A stretch of 64,000 nucleotides of DNA, taken from positions 1,116,001 through 1,180,000 of the forward strand of contig RQOL01000824.1 of assembly GCA_013076295.1 (NCBI GenBank), written 5' to 3'. Positions 45,910-57,782 of this stretch are shown here, piece by piece. Made by a program: the position numbers and the translations under genes. Numbering within the stretch: the first letter of the stretch is position 1; every line of letters starts with the position of its first letter. Source of the stretch: Sanderia malayensis. Taxonomy: Eukaryota > Cnidaria > Scyphozoa > Semaeostomeae > Pelagiidae. The notes below the pieces were generated by a model. That model did no database searches. It was not told the origin of the DNA and saw only the letters and a program-made list of their open reading frames with translations.

Positions 45910-48730
45910 ATGATAGGCCGTCGCTTGTCTTTGAGAAGAGTGCTCTATTATTTTGGGTTCGTTAGTCTGTCGCTGTTGACGATTTTCGCTGTCATGTGTC
46001 GTCATCATCCTTCGCGATATTACGGCACGCGCGATGATCGATTAATCCGGATTGATCTGTTTTCAAACGATGATTACGATGATTACAACGATGATGATGA
46101 TGATGGTGATGATGATTTCGAATTGGCTGATGATGTTACAAAGTAAGTTTTACGAGATGCAGCTGGTGTTTTCGGCCGAACCTCAATTTGTAGTAAAGTT
46201 TGTTTATCGCTCTTTGAAGTCCCTTAAATCGTTTTCCTTTGATAGCGAATACAGTCAACTCTGTCTAATTCGAGCACCCCGGGGAAGCGTGAAAATGTTC
46301 GAATTGCAAAAAGTTAGAATTATAGAGGCTTGTTTTATAAAAAGTGGTTCATTAGTGATCCTTGAAGGGACAGAGAATTTCGTTCGAATTGGATAGAGTT
46401 CGAATTACACGAGCTCGAACTATGCAGATTTGACTGCATTCATTTGATGTCATATTCTCAGATTTATTTGAAGAACATGCTACTGCATCCCCACTTTAAG
46501 ATTAGCTTTTGGTATTGCCTGTGAACAACTTATACTCATGCCTGTTTTATACACTATACTTATATACGTGAATTGTCTTGTATTATACGTTGTGTATAAA
46601 TGAAAGTGAAAGAGAACCTGTGAAAGCACTTTGCACGCTAACCAGAGGGGGACAACATGGGAAAAGACATGGGATTCAGTTAGTACCTTCCTTGATCAAT
46701 TGCATTTGATTTTTTTCAGTTTATCTCGTGTAAATGAAACTCTGGTCGATCATATTCTAGAAGGCTCTTCGCTCAGCGGAATCGGGGAGCTGGACTTGAA
46801 ACGAGGCGTCGCTGTTAAACGAAATGCCTATGCCACGTCCAGCCTCGATTACGTACGAGAGCGTGATATGGATGTGGAAGGAGTCGAGGATTATGTCATG
46901 TGGCATGAAAACTTTCGTAACGAAGCACCACTGCCCGTTATTCCAAGGTATGTCAATGCTGTACCATGCGGCATCTATGGTATTTGCATCCAGTCCTATC
47001 GTTCAAAAACAATATAGGCTATTGTTTCTTCCATTGTTTTGAGCAGAAAAATTAGCCTTGAAGTCGCCACTTTGTCCTTTTTCCTATCAATTATGTTGTG
47101 TCTTACTTGCGAGTTGATTTGAGCAATATTTTCTTTCCAGGCAGCAGAAATGTTCAAAACCCGTACTGAATGTCGCCTTTTTGAAAACCCATTACACCGG
47201 AAGTGACGTATTGACAAACATTTTCAACCGTCTGGGTGACCTGCGTAGTTTGAACATGGCGTTGCCCAGCGACGGCCTATCGACATTCTACTGGCCCATG
47301 CGTTTCCAGTGGAAGTACATTGATATCACTCTTCTCAACGGCTCCCTACCCAACATCATATGCAACCACGCACGCTATAACGGTGACGTCATGGATAACA
47401 TAATGACGCCGGGTACCGTGTATATTACGATGCTTCGTAACCCTGTGACGCAGCTCGAAACTACGTTTCACAATTTGAAATTCGCCGAGCTGTTAGAGAT
47501 TGGCGAGGTCGAGGACACGCTGAAAACTTTCATTTCGAATCCCAAGGTGTACATTCAGAATGTCATCAAAAGAAAGAAATTCAAGGTAGATTTTTTCCGT
47601 TAAATCATATTTCCCACCACATGTCCCAGGCTTTTTATCGTATCTCGTATACAGTAGAAACCGGCATGTAAGGACTGGTAAATTTCCATCCAGCCCATTG
47701 CTCCAAGACAATAGCCTATTGTTTCTTCTATTGTTTTGAGCATAAATATCACCCTGAAGGTTCTTAATCCATTGGTTCTTATATGCGGGTTTTTACTGTA
47801 TTAGAAATAAGCTCGTAAATATCAAACGACACAGTTCTGTGACGAGTAAAGAGTAAAGAGGTCTATTTCATTAACTTATTGATACTTAACTTAACTGATT
47901 AAATGCGAAACTCAACTAGCATAAAGCTAAATCAACCACCGAATCCCCTTTTATGAAACTAACCCTCTTATTTAATACCTTAGGAGCAATTGCTTGGCAT
48001 GCATAAATTATGCTAGTTTATTAAATTTATTTTGTCATAATGATTACATGTAATAATCATTCCATAATGATATTTTTTGTTTTGCCAGGATTCTTTGAAC
48101 CTCATCAAAAATGCGATGTTTTTCGATCTGGGCCTAAGCACCACGGAATACCACAAAGCGAATATCATCAAGGCTACGATCACAGAAATCTACGAGAAAT
48201 TCAGCGTTGTTTTGATCTACGAATATTTAGACGAGTCCCTCATTCTTCTCAGGCGACGACTGTGTCTCCAAATCGACGACATTCTCTACTTGAAGTTCCA
48301 CCATACGTCGCAAAACGCCGAGAACCGAGAACAATTCTCGCCCGAACTCGCCGAGTTGATTCGGGAATGGAACTCGGCCGACGCGCAGCTGTACGCAGCC
48401 TTTAACGAAACTCTATGGAAAGAGATCGGATACGAGGGCGCGAGCTTCTGGGAGGAGCTACGAGAATTCAAAACGAGGCTTCGAGAAATCGAACAGGATT
48501 GCGTGCTTGAGGACTCGGAATTTGGTCGTGGTTTCGAAGAGGTGGGAGGAAGTGGTAGTCTATTATACAATGATGATGTGTTTGCCGTTCAGGAGCATGC
48601 GCGTAGAAACCCAAACAACACTAAATGGAATAGTTACTTTTGTAAAAAGCTGTTCATGACTGAAGTGGAGTATTTACATTATTTTAGAAAAAAAGAAACG
48701 CTATCGCGAGGAACAAAAACTCAAATATGA
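45910..48730 (+). CDS. Galactose-3-O-sulfotransferase-like gene 2, 4 exons
   Basis: Complete type II Golgi sulfotransferase of the GAL3ST family, 515 residues. Exons: 45910-46142, 46720-46947, 47141-47585 and 48089-48730, with phases 2, 2 and 0. Exon 1 encodes a short basic tail (MIGRRLSLRRV), a signal anchor (YYFGFVSLSLLTIFAVM) and an Asp-rich run. The PAPS 5' loop reads FLKTHYTGSDVLTNIF (about residues 167-182): the usual KTHKTGS(S/T)T has Tyr for Lys and Asp-Val for the Ser/Thr pair. The 3' motif reads ITMLRNPVTQLETTF, with Asn and Thr in place of Asp and Ser. Downstream YEYLDESLILL and REWNSADAQLY are conserved. The changed loop suggests altered or weakened cofactor use. Longer stem than gene 1. 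Confidence 0.9.
46252..46436. mobile_element. MITE with CAGTCAACTCTG-type ends
   Basis: Left CAGTCAACTCTGTCTAATTCGAG and right CTCGAACTATGCAGATTTGACTG form imperfect inverted repeats, with TA before the left end only. TTCGAATT is repeated inside. It lies in intron 1 of sulfotransferase 2. Confidence 0.65.
47652..47798. mobile_element. Tc1/mariner-type MITE (CAGTAGAAACCGGCATGTAAG ends)
   Basis: 147 bp with inverted ends CAGTAGAAACCGGCATGTAAG and CTTATATGCGGGTTTTTACTG and a TA duplication on both sides (47650-47651, 47799-47800). Same family as 8733-8862. Intron 3 of sulfotransferase 2. A fragment of the same family (CAATAGGCTATTGTTTC) lies at about 47003-47050. Confidence 0.85.
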
Positions 48731-49689
48731 GTTAACATACCCCCTCCCCCATATGATGAAATCTTTGTTGAAATTAGCTATATTGATCATCCTTGAACTA
48801 CTGAAAGCTACAATTGACCATCGTTTTATCAAGCTCGTCGCATTGCAAATCATGTGGCTCTCTGTAGGGCGTGGTATATGGAGATTTCAAAGCTGAACTC
48901 TCAGCTTCTCAGCTCTGATTTCTTTCCCAAAACGCCTATTTCAAAAATCCTTGAATCCCTGTTCCAAAGATTCTGGAATCTTTGTTCCACAGAATTGCAA
49001 TGCAGTCCAGATAAGGACGGAAAATAAATTTGAATGAATAATAAAATAGCGTGAAAATAAGTTACTTTATAGGATGTATTTTTGTTAGTTTTTGTAATCA
49101 GCACAGCTGTTAACTTCATTAATTTTAGTTTTGCTGATATGACGTGAGGAGAACAATTTATCACATCTATCTCTTTGGAGTGAATGCCCAGGATCTGTAT
49201 CGTGTTTTGGGCTGCTTTTGGTTCTCTGAATTTTGCGTTAGTTTATGCCTCGACGCCATCTTTCTGGAGTCTCAATCTTATGTTATCAACCTCGTTCTGC
49301 ATAGTCAGTTTATGTTACTTGAAGCTCGAAAATTTATTTGTTTCTGGTTTCAAACAAAGCTCGGTATACCATAGATAGATAGCCTCGATATCGTGTCGGC
49401 CTCGCTTTGGTTAATCAATTGTGAAACCAGTTGGATCTTCTTGTCGATATTGTTTCGCTAAATCGATCATATCGTATGATCTTTTGACTGCAGACAATAC
49501 TGCATACCGGTTGCGTTTTATCAGAGGTTGAACTACCAACGTGTACTTGACACCACGAAGTCTCCCATCCATCGACTCACGGAGCATCCGAAGGCAAAGA
49601 TTTAACACGCAGCGACAACAGAAGAAACAACACAACACAGTTCACAGTTATTCACGATATATCCCGTATATTCATCGCCAAGCTAAAGC
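48731..49689. other. Gap between sulfotransferases 2 and 3
   Basis: 3' UTR of gene 2 (AATAAA-like sites near 49022 and 49037), an ATTC/TTCC-rich patch with repeated GATTC near 48940-48980, then the 5' flank of gene 3. A minus-strand open frame at 49411-49638 has no recognisable domain and is not called. Confidence 0.4.
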
Positions 49690-52600
49690 ATGGCGTTGTT
49701 GTACGCCCGAAGGCCTAGACTGTGCAATTTTTACGCCGTCGTTTCGCTCGTTTTCGCAACGTCGATCGTTTGTTTTCTATTTGCGTTGCACAGTCTTCGA
49801 ACACATGATGCCGATACGGTCGCATTGATCGCGGATGAAGCGGATGAAAGTATTGCGACGACGGATGAACCTGATATTCTAATCGGGTAAGTGAATCTGA
49901 ACCCACAGGTCGGTTACTCTGCACTGTGTTCACTCGAATCAGCGCCGTCTCTTTAAAAAGCTTGTCTGAAAAATTGTGTTAAAAAGATTTGACTTTTAAG
50001 ATGATTTTAATATTAGTATAGATTAATTATCGAATTTGCCTTGCTCTCTGCTTTTTTTTACGTAACTTGGAATTCATTTACGCGGCTGGTGAATTCCACC
50101 AAATCCGTTAGCTTCATTTCATTGTGTGTTTTTGCTCGTAGGCTCGACCCAAACATGTTCTACATCGACAAGTCTAGTTACAGAATTGCGGTCGCATACG
50201 AAAACCCGGACCATGGATACCGGAACGAGGAAGGCTCGGTCCAAAGTGACGAGAGCGAAGACAACACGTCTGCGAAGTTACCTGAGCAAACCCAAACGAG
50301 GCTGAGGAAGCCTCTTCTTGGACTCGAGAACGAGGCTGATATTGCGGCGACTGTCAATAAAAGTTCTCCCTTTTCACGGTATGATGACGAAAGTATAGAT
50401 CAGAATCCGGTGGATGAAAAATACAAGGATGAAATCAACGGAGGAAAGGTCAGGTAAACTTGACTTCACTTTCACCTCCTGGTCAAATTTTGTTTACGAT
50501 GCTAACTCTGTTTATAGCATCTATTTTGACGGGGGTGAGACATCTGCATAAGAAATTATGCAGATTTTAAGGTTTAGGAGAAATTGCAATATAGTATGAT
50601 GATTCGAATAAACGCCTCCTCATTTTAATAGAAAGCTTAATAGACGCCTTTCTTCTAAACTCGCCCCTTCAACATAGCAAAGCCCTACAATTAAGAAGCA
50701 AGTTTCTTGGGGTGAGTCTCGTTGTCTGCAAACACCTCATATTGCTTTCCGATTGTTTATCTGGAAATGTGAGCCTGAAAGATTCTTATAGAGGGTTTCT
50801 TATTTGCGTCACTGTAAACACATTGCTTAAAGCTTTGGATATTGAATTAACGCAGTTGGTTATTAGAAGTATTTTCTTATAAAGGGTTTTTTAATTGCGC
50901 CACTGTAAACACATTGCTTACAGCTTTGAATGTTGAATTAACGCCGTGGGCGCTTATTATAAGTATTTTCTTGTAGAGGGTTTCTTAATTGCAGTGTGTC
51001 AACACAACGTAATATTTAAGCAATGTGTAAACACATTGCTTAAATATTTGAATGAATTGACGCACTGGGCGCTTATTAGAAGTATTACCTTTGTGTAATT
51101 GAGAATATCTCTTTTCTTTTAGCAAGCTAGAGTGTAACCCAGAAGCCCCCTTAATCAACATTGTCCTCTTGAAGACACACCGAACGGGAAGTACTTCAAT
51201 CGGAAACATCCTATACAGGTATGGTGACTTCAGGAACCTTACTTTCGTGTTACCGACGTCTGCCTCGTTTCAGTATTTCTGGCCGTTACGATTCCACCCG
51301 TCGCATACGAGGCTGGATCTTTTGAACAAGGTCAAGCCAAACATGGCTGTAAACATCGGTAGATACAGCAGTATGCGATACATCCTTCCCATGATGCCAA
51401 ACGACACCGTCGTCATGACAATATTACGCGATCCTGTCCGCCATTTTGAATCCGTATACGAGTATGCAGATATCTCGACGCTGATTGGTTTGTGGAATTC
51501 GTCTCGTGATCCGTTCGCGAAATTCCTGGAAGCACCAAGGAACAACGTCATCGAATTTGTCAAAGATTCGAAAAAGTTTTCAATTGAGTTGAATCTTTTG
51601 AAGAACGGTAAGTGCGTATATCCCTTACATGCTAAACTCTTACATGCCGTATTTCCTCTAATTAGCGCCCATCTTCTTTTAACCACCTCCTCCAATAAGC
51701 GCCGACCGTAAAATCAGAACTAATGTGGACGTAAGTGTAATGCAAGTGTGAACTAATTCTTACATTTTCACTGTTTTATTCAAATATTTTTGCAAAATAT
51801 TTTTCTAATTTCGCAAAATATTTAATAAGCGCCCGGGCGTTAATTAGAGGAAATACGGTATGTTCCATATCTGCCACTAGCTTTAGTTTTCATTTGTCTT
51901 CTGTTGAAATGCGTGAATAAAATAAATCGCCATTTGATTTCATTTCTGACCTGTGGCTTCTCCTCATTTTTGACCCCTTTTAGGATTGTCCTTTGATCTT
52001 GGTCTGGAACATGGAAGTTACTCGAACGACGAAGAGATCGAGCATTTTATCGCAAAACTTAGCAAGGATCTGGATTTTGTCCTGATCAGTGAATACATTG
52101 ATGAATCGCTGGTCCTACTGAAGCGATTATTATGTTGGTCATTGTACGATATCATTTACATCCGACACAAAGTGAGAAATGATCGATTCAGAAATAATAT
52201 TACTGAACAACAAAAGGTTTGTTGACCCACATTTTAATTCATTCTGCAAGGTTAACTGCAATTAAGCCAAGAACACAGTGACCCTCTTCCCTTGTACCCA
52301 CAAGGGAAGAGCGTCACTTTGGAGGGGGGTACAAGGGAAGGGTGAGAATTTTCTGACAAGAGACCTATTTTTCCAGTAACATTTTTTATTTTATGAAGGG
52401 ACTCTTTGTGAAAACATGGGACAGCGAGGAACATGTTTAACTAGCCACATATGACTGAAAAAACCTTCGCTCTCTTCTCAGGAAATCATAACAAGTTGGA
52501 ACAGAGCTGATGTTCGTTTGTATCAGCATTTCAACAAGAGTTTATGGGACAGAATAGAACGACAAGGGACGGAATTTCGGGATGACCTCGACAACTTTCG

Positions 52601-52895
52601 AGCTGTATTAACACAGGTAACTCAAGCGTGTTTCCAAGACAACACCAGGACGAAATATTTTGAGATCCCCGTTACGTTGAAGGACTCGGTAAACCCTGAC
52701 GTGCGCGAACTCTGTCAGAAACTCATGCGCAAAGACAGAGAGTACATCAAATTATTGAAAGAAAAGCAAAGAAATGCGATCTTAAGAGACAACGAAGCTT
52801 TATTCTTGCAGAGGTTTTACAGAGAAGCGAATGACTCTCGAATTTATTACGCATACGAGAATTCGATATTCGAAAATAGAACTTCTTTGAGGTAA
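49690..52895 (+). CDS. Galactose-3-O-sulfotransferase-like gene 3, 5 exons
   Basis: Complete type II Golgi sulfotransferase, 546 residues. Exons: 49690-49886, 50142-50453, 51123-51607, 51984-52216 and 52482-52895, phases 2, 2, 1 and 0. Exon 1 gives a basic tail (MALLYARRPRLCNF), an anchor (YAVVSLVFATSIVCFLFAL) and an acidic stem; exon 2 is a long low-complexity stem. The PAPS 5' loop is LLKTHRTGSTSIGNIL (about residues 185-200) and the 3' motif is MTILRDPVRHFESVY. SEYIDESLVLLKRLLCW is the conserved segment shared with its paralogues. Its catalytic domain is split by two introns (after LLKN and EQQK), while gene 2 has one and gene 1 none. The last exon is duplicated as a pseudo-exon at 60671-60879. 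Confidence 0.9.
50780..51085. repeat. Tandem repeat, about 3 units of about 98 bp
   Basis: Units share TATTTTCTTATAAAGGGTTTC, TTAATTGCGCCACTG, TAAACACATTGCTTA and GCGCTTATTA in order. It lies in intron 2 of sulfotransferase 3, just before exon 3. Confidence 0.75.
51647..51858. mobile_element. MITE, CCGTATTTCCTCTAATTAGCGCC ends
   Basis: 212 bp with near-perfect inverted ends CCGTATTTCCTCTAATTAGCG and TTAATTAGAGGAAATACGG; TA follows the right end. Close relative of 42802-42988. Intron 3 of sulfotransferase 3. Confidence 0.82.
52283..52310. repeat. Short perfect hairpin
   Basis: CTCTTCCCTTGT and ACAAGGGAAGAG pair over 12 bp around a 4-nt loop in intron 4 of sulfotransferase 3. The same TACAAGGGAAGGG word occurs again about 30 bp downstream. 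Confidence 0.7.
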
Positions 52896-53389
52896 CTGGC
52901 ATAATTTCATATGTCATCGTCTGACTATTAGCAATGCGCGGTGACTTTTGCTAGGATATTACCCCCGTATACTGCATCAAAGTGACTAAGAAACTATGGA
53001 AGCTAGCACCTATTTCAGGGGGCAGCATGTAAAGGATTTTTACAAGCTTGTGTGCTTTAGATGTGAGATGAAAATAAACAATAATATTCTCAGCAGAAAT
53101 CTTTTTTTCGAATTGATTCTTTCATTAGTCTAACAATCTTCCCAAGCGCATAATATCCTGGGCTTCTAAAGTTTCTAAGGCTTTTAAATGATCTTGAATG
53201 ATTCTTCTTTGATTTCTTTTTCAACCTGAAATAATTGCAATAATTTTAAAAGCAGGTATGTTTATATTACTTGTAAGGCAAGTAATATAGACATAAACAT
53301 GTTACAATGTAGTACAAGATGTGTGTGTGTAAGCTGAAGATATAGAGCAGGAGGGGGGGGGTTTAGCCAGACATTTCGGAATGCAAGAA

Positions 53390-53545
53390 AGGATACCTGG
53401 AGATTTATAAATACAAGATGGGGTAGCTAGAAATTTAGAAATACAAGAAGAGGTAGCTAGAGATTTAGAAATACCGGAGGAGGTAGCTAGAAATTTAGCA
53501 ATACAAGATGGGGTAGCTATAAAATTAGAAGTGAAGGCAGGGTAG
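53390..53545. repeat. Minisatellite, about 4 units of about 36 bp
   Basis: AGGTAGCTAGAAATTTAGAAATACAAG recurs with small changes, immediately downstream of the minus-strand protease gene. A more decayed version lies in the duplicated block at about 61180-61430. Confidence 0.8.
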
Positions 53546-53586
53546 GTAGTTGGTAGATAGATTGCCATGTGTTACAATTGTTATTA

Positions 53587-56500
53587 CTACTTACAGAGTG
53601 AACACGTTTTGGGGCAGAAAGCGCGCATATCTCTCTCGGCAGTGTTGCAAAGACCAGCAGTTTTCCACTGTGCACAATACTTGCCATCTCTGCCACTGCT
53701 ATCTACGCATGGGACAACTGCAAAAGAACAGTGCATAACATTACCCAATATATATTCGAGTCTAGAACTCTGGGTTCGAATCGGTCTTTTAATAAGCTGA
53801 AAACTAATAGATTTTTGTGATAGAGGGAACATAATTTTAGATCAAAATGAATTGTTTACTTCATTGTGCATTTGAAATTTTATTCGTTTACCTGGAGGGG
53901 GCTTTGTGGGTGGTGCTGGGCTTGGATGGTTTGCGCATGCTCCATTCATAAACTCCACGTCATCGATTGAAATGTCACCTCGGTAACCAGAGCCAGTGAT
54001 AGCTTCGAATGTCACCTGCATAGAAGTTGTTGTTAAGTGAAAAAATTGAAGTGAAAGAAAAGTCGGGAGAATTTTCATCGATTCTCCTACGCAGAGGCAA
54101 CACGGGGGTTTCTCCCATTGGTGTCACGGAGCAGTCTGGGGCCCTTAGTAAATGTATTGTTTTGGGGCTCCTATACCACATACAGATCAGCGAATTTGGT
54201 CTTCTGGGCTTGGAAGAGTTTGATATTGTCTCACCTCTGCGGAGGAGACTCAACAACTTCATCAAAGTATTTGTAATTTTCCTTTACTCAAAGGAAATGA
54301 AACTTGGCAGTTTTTAATTTATAGCTCGGTATTTTGTAAATTAAGAATCCCAAGTGGACGAAGTGAAGACTTTTGAAGAATATGCTCACTTGGAAAAGTA
54401 GGAGGAGTATATTCGGAAAGGTAGGAGGAACTTACATTGAATGGTACGTCTGACTTCAAGTCAACGTCCGCCAGATTCCATTGATCACCTTGGCCATATC
54501 TTTTATTGAAGACGAGCTGTCCACCCATGTAAACATTGAACGTACCCATGGTCATTGGTCTACCTGTCGCTTTCATGTGATAGTAGAATCGCATGCACAT
54601 TGATGAGGCGGGGAATGGTTTGCTTATCAAGCGGGCTACTTGCTTTGAGGGTATGTACGAGGCCTCGATGTAGGCGTAACCTCCTATTGGGGAAGCGAAA
54701 ATGAAATTTTTTATGGTGCCAAGATCAAACTTTGAGGATAATCTAGTATGCTAGCCAATAAGAAATACGGAGAAAATTGAAATGGTTTTTCTAGTTTGAG
54801 AATGCATTCTTCGTGCAATAATAATAAACTTCAAGTCATACCTATTCTCCCTGTGGTATGATCAGCATCGGGTCCAGTGTTTGAACTGGGTGTACTACCA
54901 ATGTTGAGTTGAAAATCTATGTCATCGGTTTTGTCTTGAACGAAGTGGCAAAAGTTTTTGTCAAAATCGCAGTCGTTTGGCCCTGTGAATAAAAAAATAA
55001 TTTTGCTTGCTTGCTTATTCTTGAAACCAAAATGATTTTGTGATGGTTGACTGTGAATCAGAGATATATAAGTGTGCGAATACTCTCAAGAGACTTAGAA
55101 AGTAGAAAGAACAATAGAAGAACATTTCACTATGAAAAACAGATAAATGTTTATGCAAGCGAAGCGAGGAATAAAATATGAAAGTCAAAACAAAGAAACT
55201 TTCAGTAAATTCTAAAATCAACCTGTTAAAACATTCTTTGGTGGCAAGTCAGATGGACGCGTTGTTGTTCCTGAGGAAAAAGATGAAATTCAAAATATTA
55301 ATATTAAAATTGAGAGGAGTGCTGTCAGTTATCTGGATATATTGATAACTTTATTCCTGATATGTTGTGAAATTTATTCCTGCCCAAGAATTCCTGCAGT
55401 TATCTACACATTTTGGAAAGATTCAGCCAAATTGTAAACAATAGAAAAGGAGTTCAAGCGAAATTTCAAAGGTAAGGTTACATTAAAATATGGGGTTTTG
55501 ACAATAAGTTGATTTTAACAGTCTTTTCTTGTGATATATCAGACGATTTTGAAAAGGAAAAGCAAGGCCGTGCCTCAAATGGCCTAGACTTTGGTAATAT
55601 TAGTTTTTCGAAACGAAGGCCTAGATGTTTTCATTAACATTTGCCTCCTTGCATTTTTGCGCAGTTAAATACACATTTGGTTTGAAGAAGCTCCGATAGC
55701 GCAAAATTAATTTTGCTTTCTTGGTCGCAAAGAAAAGTTTGTACAAAATGGCTGCCAAAGCTGCTTCAGTTTTGAGTATCCCCGCCCCAGACCTCCCCTC
55801 CCCGTATTTTTCCGCGCATCACTCTTGACACTGACCGTTGCATCTGTAAAGCAAATTTGCTTGCATTGCGTCGATTTCTGTGAAGCCAAGTCTCTGTCCC
55901 AATTGGATCACGTCTTGTTTTGGTTCCAGTGTGACTTTTCCATTACCAAATGCAGTTTTTCCGTATTGCATTACAGATAGGTAGTCGTATGGTGTACCCA
56001 AGCTGTCTATTTTAGAGTTACTGTATTTCCTGAAATTATGTTTGACTCCTGAAATGAATAGAGCAGTAACTTTAGTTGAACCTTGTTATTAAACTTTACT
56101 TGAACCAGATTAAATTGTTAAGGAAAGGGCTGCAAAACCACGAGAATTGTATACTTTCTATAATTTCACGAAAAATTTCCATCTAAACCTACCATCTGGA
56201 ATGTTGTCCCAGACGACTGTAAGGTATTGGTCTCTGTCGGGTCGTGACTGTTCGTGCCAGAATCCCATTGCGTGAGCTGTAAAAAGAAGCACCCGTTTTT
56301 GTGATAATAATATTCAAAGGCAATGAACATAGCTTATTTTTCAGGGGGTTGTGTAAATCTATTTTCTCACCAATTTCATGCACAATCGTTCCTATGCGCA
56401 AACATCCCCGTGATAGGCAAATGTTTTGTTTTCCTCCTGTTCTTCCAACGAAAGACCAACAGCTAAAGCCGAAAAAAATAGTTTGACATTGCCAGAAAAG

Positions 56501-57782
56501 CTATCAATGCTTTGATACGCAATCCTAAGATAAGATATCACAATGGTCGAGGTGCAAGATAATTTCACGTAAAATGATATAATAATAATGTTGTAAAAAT
56601 GAAATAATGGCAACTTGTGATTACCCTGAGCATCTGTTGAAGAACTCGATGTAGCTCGATTCGGTTGTCCTTTCAACGAATTTCAAGCAAGTGTGACTTT
56701 CCCATTCTTTGATAGCACGCATTATGCCAAGAGTTGCCTCAGGATTTGCAGCTGGAAGAAGACACATCTAATTAGATATGAAAGTTATGCTTTTTAATGA
56801 ACAGCTGAGATGAAAATATCGAATGAGATATCTAATTAGATAATTGATCCTTGGAATTTTGAACACCCAGAAAAATAAGGAATTTGCTTGAGTCAACGAA
56901 ACTTTGAGTAATTAAGGTTTGGCTCTAAAGTGAATGTATGTAAAGAATAACAATCTAGGTAAACATGAAATATCTAAAAACAAAGTGGAAAAATAATTTA
57001 TGAAAGGTTTCGAGTATTTTGTCTCGATTGCACTTTGTTCCTTGTCATTCCTTTCGCTTCGGTTTCTCTGCTTAGATATCGCTTCCGATTTCAAGTCTAT
57101 GTTGTCTAAAATAACGAATTATTTACCTAGTTCTTTCGTAATAGTAAATGGTACGCGTCTTTCTGGCAGCCACAAGTCATTGATATTTTTAGTGCTTCCA
57201 AATGTAATTCCGTCCACGTTTGCCTTGGCAACATCATCTCCTGTCTCAGCCAGAAGCCTCTGAATGGGAGAGAGGCGCATGTCACCTTCGAATAAATTTG
57301 GATCTTGTCCGTCTCCTAAAAAACGAAACCGTTAAGAAAGATTGAGCAATGAAAAAGTCTAGCTTGAAGCTAATGAGTTAGATCTTTGTCATTATCAAGG
57401 TCTCTACTTCTCATTCGTAGTTATGTATTTGCACATTTAAAGATAATTATTTCACGAGCTTTGGCGAAGGAAATTAGGTCCGTGAGGCAATACCTCCATG
57501 AAAAAATTGTGGACACCTAGAGTCCAATAAATTTATGAACTGATGGCAATTAATTCGACCTTCTTGGGATTATCTGAGCATTTGATTCCTCTGAAGTTCA
57601 GATTAATCTTTCTATTGAAACTGATGGCTAGATATCTACGTTACTATCAAGATTGAAAACCCATTATACTTTACATGAAATATGAAATTAAAAGACAGGA
57701 TAATGCTTCACAAACCTTCCTCTGGGAATCCATAGCAATGGGCAATAAGCATGAAAACCAGAAGGCCAATCTTTGGAATCAT
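53587..57782 (-). CDS. Secreted astacin metalloprotease with MAM and ShKT domains, 11 exons
   Basis: Extracellular zinc endopeptidase like the Hydra and jellyfish HMP2/PMP1 proteases. Exons: 57716-57782, 57127-57315, 56625-56751, 56371-56462, 56193-56276, 55836-56048, 55223-55270, 54842-54982, 54436-54683, 53892-54015 and 53587-53717; phases agree, 487 residues. Signal peptide [18 protein letters not shown], propeptide, then the astacin domain: zinc site [11 protein letters not shown] (156-166) followed by EQ, and Met-turn SVMQY (Met213, Tyr215). A Thr/Pro linker leads to a MAM domain (about 274-430, [13 protein letters not shown] near its end), a Pro-rich linker and a six-Cys ShKT domain at the C-terminus (about 446-487). 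The ShKT fold is shared with sea-anemone potassium-channel toxins, but here it is an accessory domain of an enzyme. It is convergent with sulfotransferase 3. Confidence 0.93.

Noticed and set aside
49411..49638. 75-residue minus-strand frame with KRSYDMIDLAKQYRQEDP
   Set aside because: Looks protein-like in part, but no exon signals, homologue or neighbouring coding exon could be found; it lies in the 5' flank of sulfotransferase 3.
53587..53717. Stand-alone ShK-type toxin gene
   Set aside because: The ShKT exon is spliced in phase to MAM and astacin exons and has no signal peptide of its own, so it is an accessory domain of a protease.
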